Assembly: GCA_026387965.1 (NCBI GenBank)
Contig: JAPLKR010000008.1
Location: 1 to 9,805 of the forward strand
Direction of reading: 5' to 3'
DNA length: 9,805 nt
From: Fusobacteriota bacterium
Lineage (GTDB): Bacteria > Fusobacteriota > Fusobacteriia > JAPLKR01
Part shown: positions 6,629 through 9,805 of the stretch, in pieces
Layout of the letters: each line of letters starts with the position of its first letter
How positions within the stretch are numbered: the stretch's first letter is position 1
The notes under the pieces: generated by a model
Told to the model about the DNA's origin: nothing
The model's input: only the letters and a program-made list of their open reading frames with translations
The model's database searches: none
Made by a program: the position numbers and the translations under genes

Positions 6629-7821
6629 GTACATCTCCTTTTTAAAAAGATCTTTTGAAGAAGGAAATACAGCACGCCTGTTACCACCATAGAGGGTAGT
6701 GTCATAGAAAGCCAATTATTAAACTGAAGTAAAAAATAATATACCCATACACCGACCACCCATGAAATTATGGCACTTACATGAATGCGTTTCTCACTGT
6801 GGTTTTTTCTCAAAATATAATAGTCCGTTATAACTACTGCAAAAAGTGGGGCAAAAAGTGCACCAATAAAAGTCAAAAAATTGATATAGCGTGTTAAGGG
6901 TAAAAACTGAATAAGTATTGTCCCAATAATTGCCATCGAAAGCGCTGCATATTTAGGAGAAAAATTCTTGAATATATTAACAAAATCAATTCCTGCCGAG
7001 TGGGCATCGATATATGACCCTGTAATGCTTGAAATAAACACAATAATCAGCACTAAAAGCCCAATTTTTAGTTTTAATGCCATATCAAATGGGCTATATG
7101 AGTGGGTAATGAGTGTTGCAAGAAGCCCTGTCGAGAACATCCAACAACTTCCAATAAAATACCCAACGGTACTATACACAGCACCTTGTTTTTTTGTTCT
7201 AGAAGATTTTGTTACGTCTGAAACCAACGGAAGCCATGAAAATATCATGGATATTGATAGTATCACACATTGTGAAAATGAAATTTGTCCTATTAATTTT
7301 ATATGACTAATTTCACCAATATACCTTAATATCTCCACATTGAAAATAACTACAAGTATTAGCAGTAAAAATATGGCAATGCGATTTAACTTCCCAATTC
7401 CAATATTGGTGCCAATAAGTACCCATAAGCAAATACCTACGCCTATTAAAATACTCCAAAAGTACTCATGATTAAATCCCCATAAAGCTGTTGAAATAGA
7501 ATTGATTGAACTCCCCGCTATAACTTCAATAACAGCCGTCCATCCAATTAACTGCACGATATTAAGTATAGAAAATAGATATAGTCCGAATTTTCCATAT
7601 GAAATTGTAGTGGACTCAATAGCCGCCATTTTTTCTCTTGAACCAATATTACCACATAAGAAGAAAATAAACATGCCTAAAATGTGCCCAACTAAAATTG
7701 CTATTAAGCCCTTAAAAAGTCCTAGTGGAGCCATAAGTGAACCCGTAGAAATTTCTGCGATTGTCATAGCACACACAAACCATATCGAAAAAAAGTCACG
7801 TCTTTGTAATGTTTCTTTCAA
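6625..7821 (-). CDS. cytX: CytX-like NCS1-family permease, probable hydroxymethylpyrimidine (thiamine precursor) transporter
   Basis: Membrane protein of 398 aa with about 12 hydrophobic helices, belonging to the nucleobase:cation symporter-1 family. The opening CAMTIAEISTGSLMAPLG (17-34), then GHILGMFIFFLCGNIG, ESTTISYGKFG and QLIGWTAVI, matches the CytX branch, annotated as a putative hydroxymethylpyrimidine transporter because it is often found with thiamine genes. The substrate is an inference; cytosine or another base is possible. The start is TTG 7821-7819, chosen because AGGAG (7827-7831) lies five bases upstream and the next Met is residue 19, inside the first helix. The 3' end overlaps the recombinase start (ATGA). 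No thiamine genes and no recognisable TPP riboswitch are nearby; the leader instead carries a palindrome. It is the first gene of the cytX-xer-yqeH unit. Confidence 0.83.
   Translation of the reverse strand: MKETLQRRDFFSIWFVCAMTIAEISTGSLMAPLGLFKGLIAILVGHILGMFIFFLCGNIGSREKMAAIESTTISYGKFGLYLFSILNIVQLIGWTAVIEVIAGSSINSISTALWGFNHEYFWSILIGVGICLWVLIGTNIGIGKLNRIAIFLLLILVVIFNVEILRYIGEISHIKLIGQISFSQCVILSISMIFSWLPLVSDVTKSSRTKKQGAVYSTVGYFIGSCWMFSTGLLATLITHSYSPFDMALKLKIGLLVLIIVFISSITGSYIDAHSAGIDFVNIFKNFSPKYAALSMAIIGTILIQFLPLTRYINFLTFIGALFAPLFAVVITDYYILRKNHSEKRIHVSAIISWVVGVWVYYFLLQFNNWLSMTLPSMVVTGVLYFLLQKIFLKRRCT
6635..6639 (-). promoter_or_regulatory. Ribosome binding site of the recombinase gene, inside cytX
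   Basis: AGGAG lies in the last codons of cytX. Two in-frame ATGs follow: one touching the site with no spacer (6634) and one six bases downstream (6628). The spacing selects the second, whose ATGA overlaps the cytX TGA. This suggests translational coupling, and it rules out the longer reading that starts at 6715 within cytX. Confidence 0.75.
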
Positions 7822-7832
7822 AACTACTCCTA

Positions 7833-7851
7833 AGTTAAATCCTATTTAACT
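7833..7851. promoter_or_regulatory. Perfect 8-3-8 palindrome over the predicted cytX transcription start (operator candidate)
   Basis: AGTTAAAT (7833-7840), a 3-bp spacer, then ATTTAACT (7844-7851). It lies between the -10 box and the ribosome binding site of cytX and covers the expected start at about 7847. Its symmetric core contains T-N11-A, the general form of LysR-type sites, and a LysR gene is the next gene upstream. Position over +1 would suggest repression. In RNA it could also fold as a hairpin one base from the AGGAG. Binding is inferred, not shown. Confidence 0.5.
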
Positions 7852-7853
7852 CT

Positions 7854-7862
7854 ATTTTACCA
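7854..7862 (-). promoter_or_regulatory. Extended -10 promoter of the cytX-xer-yqeH unit
   Basis: The minus strand reads TGGTAAAAT, a TG-N-TAAAAT extended -10. The hexamer 17 bases upstream (ATGAAA) matches the -35 consensus at only four positions. It lies 33-40 bases before the TTG start. No further promoter is obvious before xer or yqeH. Confidence 0.55.
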
Positions 7863-7909
7863 TATTATTATGAATTTTCATATTATTATAATTGTAATTA
7901 CTGAAAATG

Positions 7910-7939
7910 AAAATCATCCACACAGTTGCGGATGATTTT
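7910..7939 (-). terminator. Intrinsic terminator after the LysR-family gene
   Basis: A perfect 10-bp stem (AAAATCATCC at 7910-7919 with GGATGATTTT at 7930-7939) and a 10-nt loop, starting three bases after the LysR stop. On the minus strand the tail is TTTTCATTTTC, U-rich but interrupted. It separates the LysR transcript from the cytX promoter. Confidence 0.75.
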
Positions 7940-7942
7940 TTG

Positions 7943-8788
7943 CTATATTTTATTTGAAATAATATCTAGCGACGTGATTATCTCATCATTATCTTGATTT
8001 TTCGGAATATAAAAAACATGAACATCTAAAATTTCTAGTTGTTTAATAATTTTTATTTTTCCCTCCGCAATCTCTTTTTTCACATTCCCTTCTTGAATAA
8101 TTACCGCACTTTTTCCCGATATTAAACTCTCTTTAAAAAGTTCAAGTCCTCCATCAAACGATTCAATACGTTTAGGTTTTACTGAAAGAAAATTAACTAC
8201 CTCTTCTACTTTCTCAACAGGAAATGACATGAGATCCATATACAATAAATCATAACTTCCTAATTTTTCTAAATCATCTTTTGCAACAAGTGAAATAGCG
8301 CTTTCTCCAACTTTTTCAATCGCTAACTCCATATTAGGTCTATAAGGTGTCGTCGAAATAATAAAGTTTACTTTTTCTTCTTTTAAAGCTCTAAAAAGAT
8401 TTTCTCTAGAATCATAATGCAACCTAACATGATCAAATTGTTGTTTAAATTTTGAAAAAAATGGTTTAATAAACTCTTCACCAAATCTATGATGCATTCC
8501 AATTACGATACTTCTTCTTCCTGACGCTTCTTTGATTTTTTTTATAGAATTAACAATATTAGGCACAGATTCCATAAAATTTTCCACCTGTTCAAGCAGT
8601 AATCTTCCTGCTTCTGTTAACTCCATTTTTCTACTACTTCTCTTAATTAGCTCAATTCCAAGTTCTTCCTCAAGCCTTTTAATTCGAAGTGACACACCTC
8701 CCTGAGAAATATAGAGCTCTTCTGCTGCTTTACTAAAATTTTGATACTTTGAAACATAATAAAATGCGTATGCATTATTTAAATCCAT
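7943..8788 (-). CDS. LysR-family transcriptional regulator
   Basis: A 281-aa DNA-binding regulator, slightly shorter than the usual 290-300. The N-terminal winged helix-turn-helix is clear: FSKAAEELYISQGGVSLRIKRLEEELGIELIKR (18-50), with Gly-Gly where most members have Pro-Ala after ISQ, followed by LTEAGRLLLEQ. From about residue 90 it has a periplasmic-binding-protein-like effector domain (RSIVIGMHHRFGEEFIKPFF..). The inducer cannot be told. The start is ATG 8788 with AAGGAGG at 8793-8799. It is monocistronic, with its own terminator and an extended -10 box, and a long TATAA repeat occupies its promoter/leader. The neighbours are cytX downstream, with a palindrome at its promoter, and a FUSC-like membrane protein upstream; either could be a target. 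Confidence 0.9.
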   Translation of the reverse strand: MDLNNAYAFYYVSKYQNFSKAAEELYISQGGVSLRIKRLEEELGIELIKRSSRKMELTEAGRLLLEQVENFMESVPNIVNSIKKIKEASGRRSIVIGMHHRFGEEFIKPFFSKFKQQFDHVRLHYDSRENLFRALKEEKVNFIISTTPYRPNMELAIEKVGESAISLVAKDDLEKLGSYDLLYMDLMSFPVEKVEEVVNFLSVKPKRIESFDGGLELFKESLISGKSAVIIQEGNVKKEIAEGKIKIIKQLEILDVHVFYIPKNQDNDEIITSLDIISNKI

Positions 8789-8822
8789 AATCCCTCCTTG
8801 AATTATAAGTTTTAATATTAAT

Positions 8823-8882
8823 TTATATTATATTATATTATATTATATTATATTATATTATATTATATTATATTATATTATA
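8823..8882. repeat. Pentanucleotide tandem repeat (TATTA, about 12 copies) upstream of the LysR gene
   Basis: Perfect period-5 sequence over 60 bp, with eleven full TATTA units from 8826 to 8880 plus partial units at each end. On the minus strand it reads (TATAA)n, so each unit recreates TATAAT. It begins 34 bp upstream of the LysR ATG and lies between the extended -10 box and the ribosome binding site. Pure short-unit repeats of this length commonly change copy number by slipped-strand mispairing. Confidence 0.97.
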
Positions 8883-8885
8883 GCA
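8877..8885 (-). promoter_or_regulatory. Extended -10 promoter of the LysR-family gene at the repeat edge
   Basis: The minus strand reads TGCTATAAT, a perfect TG-N-TATAAT, formed by unique bases joined to the first repeat unit. TTGTGA at 8886-8891 (4/6 of a -35 box) is too close for this -10 but 18 bp from the fourth TATAAT in the repeat, so more than one start is possible. From the first box, the mRNA leader would include most of the repeat. Confidence 0.5.
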
Positions 8886-9020
8886 TCACAAGATTAATAT
8901 TTTCCTTTCAAATTTAAAATCTTTCCTATATTTCTTTTATATTTCTAAAATTTCTTGTATTTTTATCTCGATTTTCAACTTATTCCTTCTCTTTTTTTCT
9001 ACTTTGGCCACTCTTAAATC

Positions 9021-9053
9021 AAAAAATATTGAGAGCAACGCTCACCATATTTT
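9021..9053 (-). terminator. Intrinsic terminator after the FUSC-like gene
   Basis: On the minus strand GTGAGC and GCTCTC pair around a GTT loop with one mismatch. The stem is prolonged by AAAATAT pairing with ATATTTT across another mismatch, and ends in TTTTTT. It begins 9 bases after the stop of the upstream gene. Confidence 0.75.
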
Positions 9054-9062
9054 ACCAAATTT

Positions 9063-9805
9063 TCAATCTTGATCCAGTTTGATAAGCCACTTTTTTAAAA
9101 AATTCATCTCTCTGCTGAGCTCCTTAATCTTTAGTTCTATTTCGAACATATCTATTTTTTCATCTACTGTGCAGAATTTCATTTCACTGTATGGGGAACC
9201 TATCGATATTATTTCACTATTTATTTTTGAAAAATTTAGGCTTTCTTCTTTAACTTTTGATACTTTGCGATGAAAATAAGCGTCAAACATTTTATTCATG
9301 CTCTCACTTTTTTCTATCACTAGGTTAAAAAAAAGAAGGTACTTCTCTTTTATGAGTTTTGAATTTTGTGTGTGGGCTAACGCATTAGCAAGTACTTCAA
9401 CAGATATATGGTAATTTTGAAAACTTCGAATCATTCGCTTCGCTATTTTATCTTTATTGCTTGAAAATATATTTTCAAAACGTGCGGCTAATATAAGCGT
9501 TTTCATGCTGTTTCCTAGAACCATTAATTGAGAACCTTTTGTAAAAGAGGGGCAGTATGTTTTTTCTTCTAAAACCGCATCACGCATCTCACTTATAATA
9601 TCTTGAATACCCATTATTATCCTAATTGTGCTTGGCTTTATTTTTTCTCCAACTCTAACCGGTAAAATTATAGATACCGCTATCACGATAATCCCTGCGA
9701 GGATTGTTTCAAAAATCCTAGACTCAAGGACATGAAAATTCCATTCACCTAAAATTAAATAAAGGTAGACCACAAAAAACATTCCTATAAAAACACCCCA
9801 AACAT
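9063..9805 (-). CDS. C-terminal part of a FUSC-like (aromatic acid/fusaric acid exporter family) membrane protein
   Basis: The minus-strand frame is open through the right edge (VWGVFIGMFFVVYLY..), so the Met at 9782 is probably internal and the true start lies outside. Two hydrophobic segments are visible: the first at the edge, the second ESRIFETILAGIIVIAVSIILPVR. The latter has the R..[DE]T..G....[IV]...[IL]..P pattern typical of FUSC/ArAE proteins at the last helix of a membrane block. About 185 mostly hydrophilic, Lys/Glu-rich residues follow, probably cytoplasmic, ending in a likely coiled coil (DEKIDMFEIELKIKELSREM). Relatives are thought to export aromatic acids and similar compounds. 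The family call rests on this short helix pattern and topology, so it is moderate. It ends in its own terminator before the LysR repeat region. Confidence 0.55.
   Translation of the reverse strand, partial: VWGVFIGMFFVVYLYLILGEWNFHVLESRIFETILAGIIVIAVSIILPVRVGEKIKPSTIRIIMGIQDIISEMRDAVLEEKTYCPSFTKGSQLMVLGNSMKTLILAARFENIFSSNKDKIAKRMIRSFQNYHISVEVLANALAHTQNSKLIKEKYLLFFNLVIEKSESMNKMFDAYFHRKVSKVKEESLNFSKINSEIISIGSPYSEMKFCTVDEKIDMFEIELKIKELSREMNFLKKWLIKLDQD

Noticed and set aside
6071-6715. A 214-aa recombinase starting at 6715
   Set aside because: The first 29 residues are an out-of-frame reading inside cytX. AGGAG at 6635-6639 and the ATGA overlap point to ATG 6628.
6968-7849. Plus-strand frames of 112 and 115 aa opposite cytX
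   Set aside because: They are shadows of the permease on the other strand; cytX has clear family motifs and these do not.
8823-8882. CRISPR-like or iteron-like array
   Set aside because: The units are 5 bp with no spacers and no replication genes nearby. It is a simple-sequence repeat.
9063-9782. A complete 239-aa protein starting at the Met at 9782
   Set aside because: The frame stays open to the window edge and continues a hydrophobic helix upstream, with no ribosome site before that Met, so the gene is almost surely cut by the edge.

Overview
This is an AT-rich bacterial window, about one-third G+C by eye. It has strong AGGAGG-type ribosome binding sites, extended -10 promoters and short intrinsic terminators, which points to a low-GC bacterium. 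A YqeH-type GTPase and a CytX-type NCS1 permease fit Bacillota. The short, unextended MiaB N-terminus (NTCTIREGAA..GKLGELK) recalls Fusobacteriota from memory. I cannot decide between these phyla without a search. TGG is used for Trp throughout and the nonsense codons of all three types sit in decayed genes, so the standard code is assumed.

Layout. (1) 1-596, minus: the 5' two-fifths or so of miaB (tRNA methylthiolation), cut by the window edge, with its own extended -10 promoter. (2) About 640-1002: non-coding. (3) 1077-3230, plus: two tandem POT-family peptide transporter genes. The first is a decayed remnant with four in-frame stops and only the N-terminal part left, yet it keeps a near-consensus promoter. 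The second is intact (487 aa, DtpA-like) with its own promoter and terminator. (4) 3440-4535: a graveyard of IS3-family transposases: an orfA remnant with a 1-nt deletion and a nonsense codon, fused by internal deletion to a C-terminal orfB piece that keeps its DDE residues, followed by the last 40 codons of a second, different orfB. (5) 7821-4606, minus: a tight three-gene unit, cytX (probable hydroxymethylpyrimidine/thiamine-precursor permease), a XerC/XerD-type tyrosine recombinase overlapping it by ATGA, and yqeH (ribosome-assembly GTPase) 13 nt further on. The recombinase reading frame is broken by one TAA codon, although all six catalytic residues are present around it. (6) 8788-7943, minus: a LysR-family regulator with its own terminator, and a 60-bp pentanucleotide repeat in its promoter/leader. 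(7) 9805-9063, minus: the C-terminal part of a FUSC/aromatic-acid-exporter-like membrane protein, entering from the right edge and ending in a terminator.

How it fits together. The most interesting part is the regulatory architecture on the right. The LysR gene is preceded by about 12 copies of a 5-bp unit (TATAA on its coding strand), so every copy creates another TATAAT box. This is a textbook substrate for slipped-strand variation of expression. Downstream of it, the cytX operon has a perfect 8-3-8 palindrome containing a T-N11-A core over the predicted transcription start, a plausible operator for that same LysR protein. If true, a phase-variable regulator would set expression of a uptake-recombinase-GTPase operon. 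That link is inference only. No tRNA, rRNA, CRISPR array, recognised riboswitch or phage module is visible.
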